Below are positions 63,719 to 64,000 of a stretch of 64,000 nt of DNA, piece after piece. The first letter of the stretch is position 1. Every line of letters begins with the position of its first letter. The DNA lies in assembly GCF_001543325.1 (NCBI RefSeq), contig NZ_CP013355.1:1518001-1582000 (forward strand). The letters are read 5' to 3'. The translations under genes and the position numbers were made by a program. The notes beneath the pieces are model-generated. The model had not been told where the DNA came from. It ran no database searches and was given only the letters and a program-made list of their open reading frames with translations. The DNA comes from Lutibacter profundi (GTDB lineage: Bacteria; Bacteroidota; Bacteroidia; Flavobacteriales; Flavobacteriaceae).

Positions 63719-64000
63719 ATGAAATATTTACAAATTTTCTTTGTTGCATTGGTTGCATTTGAACATCTTTATTTTATGATACTTGAAATGTTTTTTTGGG
63801 ACAAACCTATAGGGTTAAAAACTTTTGGGTTAAAATTAGAAGATGCAAAAAAAACTAAAACACTAGCTAAAAACCAAGGGCTATACAATGGTTTTTTGGC
63901 TGCTGGACTTATTTGGGCTATTATAAGTGACAATAATTTTAAAGAAATAGCTCTTTTCTTCCTTATTTGTGTAACTATTGCAGGCATGTATGGAGCTTAT
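63719..64000 (+). CDS. DUF1304 membrane protein (partial, 3' end outside the window)
   Basis: The frame from ATG 63719 to the window end gives 94 residues of a small multi-helix protein. VAFEHLYFMILEMFFW, the LAKNQGLYNGFLAAGLIW segment and TIAGMYGAY are DUF1304 hallmarks. The family is of unknown function and usually about 120 residues long, so only the final helix is probably missing. It starts 4 bases after the YyaL-type gene and is probably co-transcribed with it. Confidence 0.9.
   Translation, partial: MKYLQIFFVALVAFEHLYFMILEMFFWDKPIGLKTFGLKLEDAKKTKTLAKNQGLYNGFLAAGLIWAIISDNNFKEIALFFLICVTIAGMYGAY

Overview
This window looks like chromosomal DNA from a marine-type member of the Flavobacteriaceae (phylum Bacteroidota). 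Four things point there. The DNA is very AT-rich. Near-perfect TAnnTTTG -7 boxes, the promoter form of this phylum, lie a short distance upstream of many start codons, while Shine-Dalgarno sequences are mostly absent. The gene repertoire fits the group: a type IX secretion plug protein, GSCFA and HYC_CC_PP family proteins, a complete Na+-translocating NADH:quinone reductase operon, and a pterin-dependent aromatic amino acid hydroxylase. Many secreted proteins carry short signal peptides ending in AQ or SQ, or lipoprotein signals. I cannot name the genus.

Layout. (1) 1-11.2 kb, all plus strand, is an accessory block for copper handling and periplasmic redox work. It holds a methionine-rich secreted protein, an MlpB-like cysteine lipoprotein, a type-II NADH dehydrogenase followed directly by a membrane-bound AlbA_2-domain protein, a Cu(I) P-type ATPase with duplicated metal-binding modules, a DUF3347 lipoprotein, a haem-binding-domain protein, a SnoaL-like lipoprotein, an HYC_CC_PP protein, two small c-type cytochromes and a porin-like outer membrane protein. 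(2) 11.2-16.1 kb, minus strand, is the leucine operon leuC-leuD-leuA-leuB. (3) 16.3-18.7 kb, minus strand, holds a nitrilase and an M61-like protein lacking its catalytic glutamate. (4) 18.9-21.9 kb has initiator tRNA-Met, era and der. (5) 22-27.6 kb has an M20 amidohydrolase, a sulfide:quinone-reductase-like flavoprotein and cytochrome bd (cydA, cydB) with a small membrane protein. (6) 27.7-31 kb, minus strand, holds LemA, two TPM-domain proteins, a MerR regulator and an M23 peptidase. (7) 31.2-45.5 kb is mixed housekeeping: alaS, a GSCFA protein, a LuxR-type remnant, an M20D amidohydrolase, rhodanese, aromatic amino acid hydroxylase, gpmI, a CoA-transferase, map, a cupin, a methyltransferase and apbE. 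(8) 45.6-53.2 kb has an OmpA-like lipoprotein and the nqrABCDEF operon. (9) 53.5-64 kb has the T9SS plug protein, apaG, an NRDE protein, pruA, rsmG, a fatty acid desaturase, an aminotransferase, dodecin, a YyaL-type protein and a truncated DUF1304 gene.

How the genes connect. Several respiratory modules feed or drain the quinone pool: NDH-2, Na+-NQR, the SQR-like flavoprotein and cytochrome bd. ApbE, which attaches FMN to NqrB and NqrC, lies about 1.6 kb from the nqr operon. The first 11 kb probably works as a copper-efflux and envelope electron-transfer unit.

The most notable non-coding signal is a pair of almost identical ~135-bp palindromic elements with terminal inverted repeats (46525-46659 and 61425-61559). 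The second is flanked by an 8-bp direct repeat, which marks it as a MITE-like mobile element. Degenerate copies of two other interspersed palindromes are also visible. I found no CRISPR array, no rRNA, no complete insertion sequence and no prophage.
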